A stretch of 43,821 bases of DNA. It comes from Lachnospiraceae bacterium. GTDB lineage: Bacteria > Bacillota > Clostridia > Lachnospirales > Lachnospiraceae. Below the pieces are notes generated by a model that worked only from the letters and a program-made list of their open reading frames with translations, was not told where the DNA came from and did no database searches. The position numbers were made by a program, and so were the translations under genes. This document shows, one piece after another, positions 18,712 to 26,641 of this stretch (within the stretch, counting starts at the first letter, position 1; the number at the start of each line of letters is the position of its first letter). The DNA lies in the NCBI GenBank assembly GCA_029098105.1, contig JAQXNR010000034.1, forward strand, positions 1 to 43,821, in the 5' to 3' direction.

Positions 18712-21558
18712 ATGATTATGAAACAGCACTACAAAATAGTAGCAATGGCTCTCGCCATCCTGTTTACACTCTACACAGTGGCAAGTTCCCTGGAATGCAC
18801 CATCGCTACCACCAGTTCCACAGCAAACACCGCCTCCTATCGTTGGGATTCAGTAAATATTGGCGGTGGTGGCTTTGTCACTGGCGTGATTCCCACCTGT
18901 GAGGACAATATTTTTTATGCCCGTACAGATGTGGGAGGAGCATACCGTCTGGATACCACTACGGGAAAGTGGACCCCTTTGAGCAATGGATTGTCTCAGA
19001 AATACTACGGTGGTCTGGGAGTAGATTCCATTGCGGTAGACCCCAGCGACGCCAACAAAGTATATATTTTCTGTGGTTATACCTACACTTCTACAGAGCC
19101 CTCTCTGCTCATGCGCTCCACAGATGGCGGTGCCACTTTTACCTATATTGAACTGCCCTTTCAATCCTACGGAAACGGAACCGCGCGAAATGTAGGAGAA
19201 CGACTGGCAGTAGACCCCCTTTGCCCTACTACGCTGTACTGCGCCACCAGACAGCAAGGCGTCTATAAATCCACTGATTCCGGCAGCACCTGGACACAGA
19301 TTCGGGAGTATGACAGTTCCACAGGGAAAGTGGGTACCTGCATGGTTATGCTGGACAGCAGCCATCCCGTCAACGGCACTTCTTCCTTATACATTGCGGA
19401 CTGGAAACCCAGCAGCCAGTTTTACAAATACAGCGGCTCCGGCACCACTTGGCAAACTCTTTCCACTACGGTCTGTGACGGAGCTTACCCCCAGCGCTAT
19501 GCTATTTTTGATGGAAAGGCTTACATCACCTTTGCCAATACCGATTTTGAAAGCCGTCCCAGCGAAGGTTTTCTGGGAGTTCTGGACTTTTCCAACGATA
19601 CTTTTCAAAAGATTAACGTCTCCTATACAGACAGCACAAACGGCACAAAGAATTACCCTCTCAGCGGTATCAGCATCGACGCTTCCGGCAGTGGCAGAAT
19701 GATTGTATCCACGTTAAATACCTATGAGGATTTATACTGGAACGAAAATACTACCCAGCCTTACGGAGAGGACTGGGGAACTGCTGTCTTCACCTCAACC
19801 GATGGTGGCTCTACCTGGACAAATGTAAATAAAGCAGAACGGATTGTTTTAAAAACCGGAGGCAAGGATTGGGTATCCGATGAAAAACCTCACTGGTCTG
19901 GTGACGTTACCTTTTTACCCAATGACACTTCAAAAGCCATCCTCACCTCAGGAAACGGTACTTATATGCTCAGCAGTCTCTTTGATGATGACGGCAAAGT
20001 ATACGCCACTTTCTACACACAAGGCATGGAAGAAATCGTTCCTCTGGACCTGGTCGCACCCAAAGACGGAAACACCGTCCTCGCCAGCGTTGCTTATGAT
20101 GCCGGCGGTTTTTGCCACGAAGATATTACAACGGCTCCTTCGAAACGTCTTGGTACTTCTGTAAAAGATAGTGTCACCATAGGAACCAAAGGCGTCGCTA
20201 TCGACAAAACCGGAATTGCGGTCTGCGAAAATGACTCCAATCTTCTGGTTACCTGTGGCGAGACCGACACCACCAGTGGCACCAGCGTGTCGCCTCTGCA
20301 ATATTCCACCGACAACGGCACCACTTGGAAAGATGTTCCAGGCGCCTCCTCTTATGGGGAGCGGGGAAGTTGCGCGATTTCCGCCGATGGCTCTATAATA
20401 TACTGGCTTCCTACCGCTACAGCAGATCGTTATACCGAAAATGTAGGACAAACTTTGTATTGTTTCCCTTACGACAAAACTGCAGACACCTTTGGTAGTG
20501 TTTCCAGCCAGACGGTCAGTGGCTCCACTCTGTACGGGGCAAGAGTTATGACCGACACAGTAGACAACAACCTCGTCTATGTCTCTTCCCAGGAGGGATT
20601 GTACTACAGTTTGAATCAAGGCAGTTCTTTTAACAAAATTACCTCCAGCGATACCAGCCGGGTAAACCGTATGACCGTAGTTCCCGGAGTCCGGGGATTG
20701 GTCTATGAAGCAAACGGACAATGGAGTGACCAATCACTCTCCTACTATGATATTGAAACGGGCACGAATACACTAATCGATGCAGTCGGAAACTGCGAAG
20801 CAGTCGGCTTTGGCAAGGCAGCCTCCGGATGCTCTTTCCCTGCTATGTATGTTTGGGGAACCATCTCCGGTGTCACCGGACTGTTCCGCTCCACAGATGC
20901 AGGCACAAGTTGGGTTAGAATCAACGATTCCAGCACCCAGTTTGGTGGTGTTGGTAATGGCAAAATGCTGTTGGGTGACCGTCGTGTATTCGGCAGAGTG
21001 TATATGACCACATATGGTCAGGGCATTGTATACGGAGATAGCCAGGAGACTGGTTCTGAAACTTCTGAGGCTTCTACGACCAGCAATCAGAGCAGTCAGG
21101 ACAATTCCTCTGCCACTACCACCAGTAGTCAGAGCAGTTCTCAAGCACCTGCCACTACTACCAGCAGCCAGAGCAGTTCTCAATCCTCTGCTACTTCCAC
21201 TAGCAGCCAGAATGACAAAAATACACCGAGCAGTTCAGAAGTTTCTGCTACTTCCACAACAGCAGTTTCCTCTACCGCCAAAAAGCTGGCAGCACCGACA
21301 AAATTAAAAGGAAGTTCCAAAAAGAAAGGCAAAGTAACCCTTTCCTGGAAAAAAGTGAAAAATGCAAAAAAATATAAAATTTATTACAGCAAAAAGAAAA
21401 AGGGCCCTTATAAAGCCCTTGTAAGTACCTCAAAAATAAAAGTGACATTTTCGAAAAAGATGGTGTCCGGAAAAGTATTTTACTTTAAGGTCACTGCTGT
21501 AGACAAAAACGGAAATGCTGGAAAATATTCCACCGTAAAACGAATCAAAGTAAAATAA
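18712..21558 (+). CDS. Secreted GH74-family (xyloglucanase-like) protein with Ser/Thr/Gln linker and C-terminal Lys-rich FN3-like domain
   Basis: Signal peptide. GH74-type motifs: YARTDVGGAYRLD, LAVDPLCPTTLYCATRQQGVYKSTDSGSTWTQI. Repeated SSQSSSQ linker, then PTKLKGSSKKKGKVTLSWKKVKNAKKYKIYYSKKKKGPYKAL. Confidence 0.87.
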   Translation: MIMKQHYKIVAMALAILFTLYTVASSLECTIATTSSTANTASYRWDSVNIGGGGFVTGVIPTCEDNIFYARTDVGGAYRLDTTTGKWTPLSNGLSQKYYGGLGVDSIAVDPSDANKVYIFCGYTYTSTEPSLLMRSTDGGATFTYIELPFQSYGNGTARNVGERLAVDPLCPTTLYCATRQQGVYKSTDSGSTWTQIREYDSSTGKVGTCMVMLDSSHPVNGTSSLYIADWKPSSQFYKYSGSGTTWQTLSTTVCDGAYPQRYAIFDGKAYITFANTDFESRPSEGFLGVLDFSNDTFQKINVSYTDSTNGTKNYPLSGISIDASGSGRMIVSTLNTYEDLYWNENTTQPYGEDWGTAVFTSTDGGSTWTNVNKAERIVLKTGGKDWVSDEKPHWSGDVTFLPNDTSKAILTSGNGTYMLSSLFDDDGKVYATFYTQGMEEIVPLDLVAPKDGNTVLASVAYDAGGFCHEDITTAPSKRLGTSVKDSVTIGTKGVAIDKTGIAVCENDSNLLVTCGETDTTSGTSVSPLQYSTDNGTTWKDVPGASSYGERGSCAISADGSIIYWLPTATADRYTENVGQTLYCFPYDKTADTFGSVSSQTVSGSTLYGARVMTDTVDNNLVYVSSQEGLYYSLNQGSSFNKITSSDTSRVNRMTVVPGVRGLVYEANGQWSDQSLSYYDIETGTNTLIDAVGNCEAVGFGKAASGCSFPAMYVWGTISGVTGLFRSTDAGTSWVRINDSSTQFGGVGNGKMLLGDRRVFGRVYMTTYGQGIVYGDSQETGSETSEASTTSNQSSQDNSSATTTSSQSSSQAPATTTSSQSSSQSSATSTSSQNDKNTPSSSEVSATSTTAVSSTAKKLAAPTKLKGSSKKKGKVTLSWKKVKNAKKYKIYYSKKKKGPYKALVSTSKIKVTFSKKMVSGKVFYFKVTAVDKNGNAGKYSTVKRIKVK

Positions 21559-21577
21559 TAAATAGAACTACTATGTT

Positions 21578-22681
21578 TTATTTATTTCGTGGAGTATCAT
21601 ACTCTGTTTTTGTAATTATAGTTGAACTGGCATCCTCTGTTTCATATGTTGTTATATTGCTGTTTTTAGGAATGTTATACTCTGTTTTTGTAATTGTGTC
21701 ATAGGGATTGGTTGCTGTCATATCCTGACACTCGGTTGTTACGTCTTTTAACGTACTGGCACCGACTGTTGACGCCATAGCACCCTTACTTTCAAATTTT
21801 AAATGCCCTATGATGCAAACAGCAACAATGAGACATAAAATAACATTTCTAATTACAGCATTTTTCTTTTTATTCATCATTATATTCCTCATCCTCCTTT
21901 TGATTATATTAAAATTTCTGCCCATTGCAGACATGAAATGGGCAGATTTTTTATTAACTGTAGGTATTGAAAGCAGCGTATCTAAATATATATTTCTTTT
22001 ATCTTCTCCCATATATTGAATGGCAATATTGTCACAGGATAATTCGCAATCCTCATCCATTACACAAAACAGTATCCAACACAGAGGATTAAACCAGTAC
22101 ACGCAGCAAACTATAAAGGCTAATATTTTCCACAAACAATCATTACGTTGACTATGAACCATTTCATGTAATAGTATACATTCCAAATATTGTTTGTCCA
22201 CCATGCAGGAATGTGGAATTATAATCTTCTTACGAAAAACTCCAAAACTGAAGGGCTGAGAGAGTCTTGAAGTAACAACAATTTGAAATTTTTTACTTTT
22301 ATAATAGTTACTCAACACTCTACGACATTGCTCAACTTCATTCGGTATGATAGATTGCTCTAACTTTCTCAATTCCATACAAGTCATTATATAATTGAAA
22401 ATCCCCCCTAAAAGAAGTAAAACCATAATTAAAAAATATCCTATATTGATATAACCCACTTGCCTATTTTTCAGTAAAACAGCACCCCGCTCGCTAGTAT
22501 AGCATAAGAAATGGCAAGAAATTGGAATTATTATTGGAAAAAACTGAATGACAATAAATTTCCATAGATTGTATATCAACTCTCTTGAAATATACTTCAT
22601 AAAAAAAGTACGACAAAAAAGTATAAACATAATAGCAACACTTGAAGTAATTATTAACATAAAATTAATTGTCACTATCAC
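21578..22681 (-). CDS. M56 family BlaR1/MecR1-like membrane metallopeptidase lacking a penicillin-binding sensor domain
   Basis: Multiple TM helices. HEMVHSQRNDCLWK (HExxH), CELSCDNIAI, and a short C-terminal tail after the last TM. Confidence 0.85.
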   Translation of the reverse strand: MIVTINFMLIITSSVAIMFILFCRTFFMKYISRELIYNLWKFIVIQFFPIIIPISCHFLCYTSERGAVLLKNRQVGYINIGYFLIMVLLLLGGIFNYIMTCMELRKLEQSIIPNEVEQCRRVLSNYYKSKKFQIVVTSRLSQPFSFGVFRKKIIIPHSCMVDKQYLECILLHEMVHSQRNDCLWKILAFIVCCVYWFNPLCWILFCVMDEDCELSCDNIAIQYMGEDKRNIYLDTLLSIPTVNKKSAHFMSAMGRNFNIIKRRMRNIMMNKKKNAVIRNVILCLIVAVCIIGHLKFESKGAMASTVGASTLKDVTTECQDMTATNPYDTITKTEYNIPKNSNITTYETEDASSTIITKTEYDTPRNK

Positions 22682-23039
22682 AATCCTCCTTCAAGTCCTG
22701 AACTAACTTACTCAATTCATTTATTTCATCCGAATTCAAATCTCTGCTTTTTAAAAAATAGGAAACAAACAAAGAAAGAGAGCCACCAAATTGTTGCTCT
22801 ACAATTTCATTTGCATTTGCACACTTTACATCTTGTTTTGAAATTAACGGTTTACACTGAAAATGTGGCTCAATGCGTTCAATAAATCCCTTCTTTATAC
22901 AACGATTGATTATTGTATAAGTAGTATTCCTGCTCCATCCTATTTTTTCTTTTAAAATTTTTGAAATAGCACCAGCAGTCAAATCTCCATTATCCCAAAG
23001 CACTTCCAAAACATTCCATTCTGATTGATGAACTTTCAT
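22665..23039 (-). CDS. BlaI/MecI-type transcriptional repressor
   Basis: MKVHQSEWNVLEVLWDNGDLTAGAISKILKEKIGWSRNTTYTIINRCIKKGFIER. Start placed at 23039 because the longer track start (23138) would run through the promoter and operator. Confidence 0.9.
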   Translation of the reverse strand: MKVHQSEWNVLEVLWDNGDLTAGAISKILKEKIGWSRNTTYTIINRCIKKGFIERIEPHFQCKPLISKQDVKCANANEIVEQQFGGSLSLFVSYFLKSRDLNSDEINELSKLVQDLKEDCDSDN

Positions 23040-23088
23040 TTGATTAAACATCCTTTCTATAATCGAACATCTCTGCTCAATTGATTCT

Positions 23089-23102
23089 ACTACAGTTGTA
23101 GT
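23089..23102. promoter_or_regulatory. BlaI-type operator 1, at the blaI promoter start-site region
   Basis: ACTACA-GT-TGTAGT, matching a TACAnnTGTA core. Adjacent to the minus-strand -10 box. Confidence 0.85.
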
Positions 23103-23109
23103 CAAATCA

Positions 23110-23138
23110 ATAATATCATACTTTATATAACAATTCAA
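23110..23138 (-). promoter_or_regulatory. Promoter for the blaI-blaR1-like operon
   Basis: Minus strand TTGAAT (23138-23133), 17-nt spacer, TATTAT (23115-23110). Confidence 0.75.
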
Positions 23139-23152
23139 GAATATATTTACTA

Positions 23153-23181
23153 TTGACAGTATCGATTGATAATGATAAAAT
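23153..23181 (+). promoter_or_regulatory. Divergent promoter for the 54-aa ORF
   Basis: TTGACA (23153-23158), 17-nt spacer, TAAAAT (23176-23181). Confidence 0.85.
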
Positions 23182-23184
23182 ACG

Positions 23185-23198
23185 ACTACAGTTGTAGT
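23185..23198. promoter_or_regulatory. BlaI-type operator 2, at the divergent sORF promoter start-site region
   Basis: ACTACAGTTGTAGT, identical to operator 1, beginning 3 nt past the -10 box. Confidence 0.85.
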
Positions 23199-23221
23199 AA
23201 TATTTTGAAAGGTGGTCTTTT

Positions 23222-23386
23222 ATGAAAACAACCGAAAAAACTCTAATCTCTCAACAAGACTGTGATGGATTTACCATTAGCAAATATGCCATATCCGATA
23301 ATTCTAATTTAAGTAGGACAACAACTAAGTTTAAAGATTTTGAATTTAGAATAACAAAAGATAATGTCTTTTGCTTTGCCTTTTGA
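23222..23386 (+). CDS. Small 54-aa protein under predicted BlaI-type control, function unknown
   Basis: ATG after AAAGGTGG. Translation: MKTTEKTLISQQDCDGFTISKYAISDNSNLSRTTTKFKDFEFRITKDNVFCFAF. It has its own promoter, operator and a nearby terminator. Below the 60-aa cutoff of the supplied track. Confidence 0.7.
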   Translation: MKTTEKTLISQQDCDGFTISKYAISDNSNLSRTTTKFKDFEFRITKDNVFCFAF

Positions 23387-23399
23387 TACCCTCAACGAA

Positions 23400-23432
23400 G
23401 AAGCGTCATATTATAATTTGATGCCTCTTTTC
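23400..23432 (+). terminator. Probable terminator downstream of the 54-aa ORF
   Basis: GAAGCGTCA-TATTATAATT-TGATGCCTC (one mismatch, one GU) followed by TTTTCC. Confidence 0.5.
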
Positions 23433-23447
23433 CTTACTATAAAAAAC

Positions 23448-23484
23448 AAAAATACCAGTACTACATAATGTACTGGTATTTTTG
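23448..23484. terminator. Bidirectional terminator between the sORF and the convergent PBP gene
   Basis: AAAAATACCAGTAC-TACATAAT-GTACTGGTATTTTT. Confidence 0.85.
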
Positions 23485-23494
23485 CATACTTCTA

Positions 23495-25723
23495 CTACTG
23501 TACCGTAGTCTCTGTAACTGGTGCCTGAGTTGCCGGTGCCTCCGTTACTGGTTCCTGGGTTGCCGGTGCCTCTGTTACCGGGGCTTCTGTTACTGGCGCT
23601 TCGGTAACAAGCGGTGCCTCTGTTGCAACCGGAGTCTCCGTATCGGCTTCCGTAGTTACCTCTTCGGTAACCTTCTCCGTCGTCTTCTCTTCTGTCGTTC
23701 CATCGTTTTCTTCAGTGGAGTCTTTCTTCTTACCATTGACTGTGTATTTTTCCCAATCCTGAGGTGCCAGTCCCTGATGTATCTGTTCCATGTAAATCTT
23801 CCAGATTTTACCCGGATAAGTTCCTCCAAACAATCCTGTAAGCCGCTGTGGTGTATCGTATCCTACCCATACCGAAGTAGTATAATACTTGGAAAATCCA
23901 CAGAACCAGCCATCCTTATTATCATCTGTCGTTCCTGTTTTACCCGCACAAGGCATATTTCCACTTAAAGCCAGACCGGCTCCGGTTCCGTATTTCAATA
24001 CCCCCTTCATGACATCCACCATCATCAGGTCGGCATTTTCTTCATAAATTTGTGTTTCCTCTACCTCATCCGAAACAATAATCTCCCCGTCAGAATCAGT
24101 AATGGAAACAATACAAGTAGGCTCCCGATACACACCATTATTCGCCAGCGTTGCATAGCCGGATGCCATTTCTTTCGTATTGGTTCCATAAGTGAGACCA
24201 CCTACAGATGCCGCCAATACATAATCGGAACTTACAATATTAGAATAATGCATGGATTTTAGGTAACTCAATCCTACCTGAGGGGTCAACTCTTTAAACA
24301 AACGCCATGCTACTACGTTTCTCGATTTTTCCACCGCTTTACGCAATGTAATCCGCCCCATATACACTCCATCGGAATTCTTCGGAGCATCTTTTTCATC
24401 TAGTTTCGTATCAGAAACAATGGAATCCGGAGTATATCCCCGCTCCAATGCCGGAGCATATACAATTAGCGGCTTAATCGAACTACCCGGCTGCCGGTAA
24501 CTCTGAAAAGCTCGATTTAAAGAATATCCTTCCACATCGTCCTGACTTCTTCCACCTACAATTGCCACAACCCGTCCACTGCTGTTGTCAATACAGGTAG
24601 CAGATGCCTGCAACTTATACATTTTTGTTTCCTCATCTACATCCGTATAATTAGTCAGAGTATCATCCACTGCAGCCTGCAACATTTTCTGCTTTTCCTG
24701 GTCAATTGAGGTATAAATACGGTAACCACCTGTATACAATGTGGCCTCACACTGGTCATAGGCAGTATTGTATTCCTTATCATACCTTTTTTTATCCTCA
24801 TCCGAATCAAAACTGTAACGGAATTCAAACCCTTGCTTTTTCATCAATGCTTTCGTGGCGCTGTCCATAACAAAAGAATCCACACTACTGATTTTAGTTT
24901 TTTTCGGTTTCTTTACTTTTATTTTTTCATTTATTGCTTCCTCGTACTGCTCCTCTGTAATCGCACCATCTTCCTTCATCTCTTTCAGAATCAAATCCCG
25001 CCGTTTCAGAGTATCCTCTTTATGCTGATAGGGGTCATACATGGAAGGACCATTCGGAATTGCGCATAAAAACGCAATTTGGGACAAACTCAGGGAACTC
25101 ACACTCTTGCGGAAATATCCATTGGCTGCCGCTTGAATTCCATAATATCCATTACCAAAATAAATATTGTTAATATAATACTCCAGAATCTGGTCTTTTC
25201 CATATTTCTTTTCCAGTCCAATGGAAATGAAAACCTCTTTAATCTTACGGGTATATGTGACGTCATTATTCAAATAAACACTTCTAGCCAACTGCTGCGT
25301 AATCGTAGAACCACCCTGGGAAATGCCCCCCGCCTTCAGATTCACCAGAAGAGAACCGGCAATACGCTTCACATCAATACCATTATGCTGGTAAAACTTC
25401 TTGTCCTCAATACAAATCAAGGCATTCTTTACATCTTCTGGAATGCTGGAGAAATCCAGGTAATATAAATCCTTTTCTCCTTTCAGCGTCTTCATCAAAT
25501 CGCCGCTTCCGTCATATACAAGACTTGTCTCCGTCGCCTTAAAATCCTTCTCAGAGGACTCTTCTACAATCTTCTGCGCAGTAGAGTACAGCGTCAGCAC
25601 AGTCTTTCCATATTTCATGTAAATGCCTACAGCAACAATCATGCAGGCCATGAACACAACAATAAAAAAGCTCTGGAATACTCTTGTTAAAAGCCAGAAC
25701 TTTTTCTTTTTTTTCTTAGTCAT
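23495..25723 (-). CDS. Class A penicillin-binding protein (glycosyltransferase + transpeptidase), Thr/Pro/Glu-rich repeat tail
   Basis: GT51 motifs (IEDKKFYQHNGIDVKRI, GGSTITQQLARSVYL, KYGKDQILEYYINNIYFGNG). Transpeptidase SxxK (QPGSSIKPL) and KTG (AGKTGTTDD). Tail with TEAPVTEAPATQEPVTEAP repeats. Confidence 0.95.
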   Translation of the reverse strand: MTKKKKKKFWLLTRVFQSFFIVVFMACMIVAVGIYMKYGKTVLTLYSTAQKIVEESSEKDFKATETSLVYDGSGDLMKTLKGEKDLYYLDFSSIPEDVKNALICIEDKKFYQHNGIDVKRIAGSLLVNLKAGGISQGGSTITQQLARSVYLNNDVTYTRKIKEVFISIGLEKKYGKDQILEYYINNIYFGNGYYGIQAAANGYFRKSVSSLSLSQIAFLCAIPNGPSMYDPYQHKEDTLKRRDLILKEMKEDGAITEEQYEEAINEKIKVKKPKKTKISSVDSFVMDSATKALMKKQGFEFRYSFDSDEDKKRYDKEYNTAYDQCEATLYTGGYRIYTSIDQEKQKMLQAAVDDTLTNYTDVDEETKMYKLQASATCIDNSSGRVVAIVGGRSQDDVEGYSLNRAFQSYRQPGSSIKPLIVYAPALERGYTPDSIVSDTKLDEKDAPKNSDGVYMGRITLRKAVEKSRNVVAWRLFKELTPQVGLSYLKSMHYSNIVSSDYVLAASVGGLTYGTNTKEMASGYATLANNGVYREPTCIVSITDSDGEIIVSDEVEETQIYEENADLMMVDVMKGVLKYGTGAGLALSGNMPCAGKTGTTDDNKDGWFCGFSKYYTTSVWVGYDTPQRLTGLFGGTYPGKIWKIYMEQIHQGLAPQDWEKYTVNGKKKDSTEENDGTTEEKTTEKVTEEVTTEADTETPVATEAPLVTEAPVTEAPVTEAPATQEPVTEAPATQAPVTETTVQ

Positions 25724-25870
25724 TATGTCACCTCTTAAATCTTTCTATCCTCTATTATGCAAAGTTCCCCTTATTATGTTCTACCACAACATATAGTCCC
25801 CAGTCAATGGAAATATCCCATTTATTTGTGAAATTCAGAAATTTTTAATATACTTTTTTTGAATTTTCAC

Positions 25871-25899
25871 TTGAAATATAAAATACTCTATGTTATAAT
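25871..25899 (+). promoter_or_regulatory. Sigma-A promoter of candidate ncRNA
   Basis: TTGAAA (25871-25876), 17-nt spacer, TATAAT (25894-25899). Confidence 0.8.
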
Positions 25900-25905
25900 G
25901 AATCC

Positions 25906-26031
25906 ATCGAAAAGTTAAATATTTGCTAATCACGACAAATATTCTTTAGATATCGCTATGTTTCTAAAGATATTTGCTCCCTATTAGATAGATGAAAGAC
26001 CACTCTCCCCCCGCTAATAGAGTGGTTTTTC
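25906..26031 (+). ncRNA. Candidate free-standing structured RNA, about 125 nt
   Basis: Consensus promoter. Long hairpin 25936-25976 (CAAATAT-t-CTTTAGA ... TCTAAAG-ATATTTG) with an alternative upstream pairing partner AATATTTG at 25918-25925. Ends in terminator ACCACTCT...AGAGTGGT-TTTT. No plus-strand ORF follows. Confidence 0.55.
25999..26031 (+). terminator. Terminator of candidate ncRNA
   Basis: ACCACTCT-CCCCCCGCTAAT-AGAGTGGT followed by TTTT. Confidence 0.75.
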
Positions 26032-26085
26032 TATTTCTATCTCTACAAAAATAAAATAGAATCTGTAAAAATATCATATAAAAAG

Positions 26086-26124
26086 AAAATCGCTGTAGAC
26101 CATAGAGTCTGCAACGATTTTTTT
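26086..26124. terminator. Terminator downstream of the 26149-30331 gene group
   Basis: AAATCGCTGTAGAC / GTCTGCAACGATTT imperfect stem with T-runs on both strands. Confidence 0.65.
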
Positions 26125-26148
26125 ATAATTAATTATGCACCAACTAAT

Positions 26149-26634
26149 TTAACTTGCCAACTGTTCTATAAATGTAATCAACCGGTCCCGGGATGCCTTT
26201 GAAGAAACCATGGAAACCGCATAAAGCACTACCCCGACTACCCAGAAACCCAAAATACAGGCATCTCCAGCCAGATTAAATTCGTTGCTCACAAAGGCAT
26301 ACACTGCCAATACAGTAATGGCAATCAGTATTATACTGGACAACAGAATCGCTCCCCGGAACTTACAAAATCGGTACCGAAGTCGCGTCTTTCCATCTTC
26401 CGTCGGGGACAAGTCTCCCCGTAACACAGTCATAAAACTAATATTCTTCATATAAGGCGGTTTATATAGCAGGTAAAACTTCTTCGCTGCAATTTTCCCC
26501 ATATATATGCCCCGCTCCCACTGTGCTTTTGCATTCTCCTTGGTATCCTCCAATACGGCATCCTGCAACCGGACGCGAAGACGCTCCGAGTCCATATCCA
26601 GCACTTTTTCATATTGTTCTCTCAATGCTTTCAC
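26149..26634 (-). CDS. Hypothetical protein with two C-terminal TM helices
   Basis: Intact ORF. TMs GAILLSSIILIAITVLAVYAFV and LGFWVVGVVLYAVSMV. Confidence 0.7.
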   Translation of the reverse strand: MKALREQYEKVLDMDSERLRVRLQDAVLEDTKENAKAQWERGIYMGKIAAKKFYLLYKPPYMKNISFMTVLRGDLSPTEDGKTRLRYRFCKFRGAILLSSIILIAITVLAVYAFVSNEFNLAGDACILGFWVVGVVLYAVSMVSSKASRDRLITFIEQLAS

Positions 26635-26641
26635 TTCCTAA

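Noticed and set aside
18850-19365. 171-aa minus-strand ORF inside the GH74 gene
   Set aside because: Same reasoning as for 19948-20733; shadow ORF.
19948-20733. 261-aa minus-strand ORF inside the GH74 gene
   Set aside because: Antisense of a well-supported repeat-containing CDS; other antisense ORFs occur in the same gene. No independent promoter or SD recognised.
21055-21220. Repeated AGCAGTTCTCAA-type DNA in the GH74 gene considered as a mobile-element repeat
   Set aside because: Codes for the Ser/Thr/Gln linker in frame; ordinary low-complexity linker.
23040-23138. N-terminal extension of the BlaI-like ORF in the supplied track
   Set aside because: It would translate through operator 1 and the promoter. 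MKVHQSEWNVLEVLW at 23039 matches the family start.
23512-23640. Repeats in the PBP 3' end considered as a CRISPR or minisatellite
   Set aside because: They encode an in-frame Thr/Pro/Glu/Ala-rich tail with irregular units and no spacers.
25906-26031. Interpretation of the RNA candidate as 6S RNA or SRP RNA
   Set aside because: It is shorter than typical 6S RNA and does not show a long bulged rod or the SRP tetraloop motif by eye; left unassigned.
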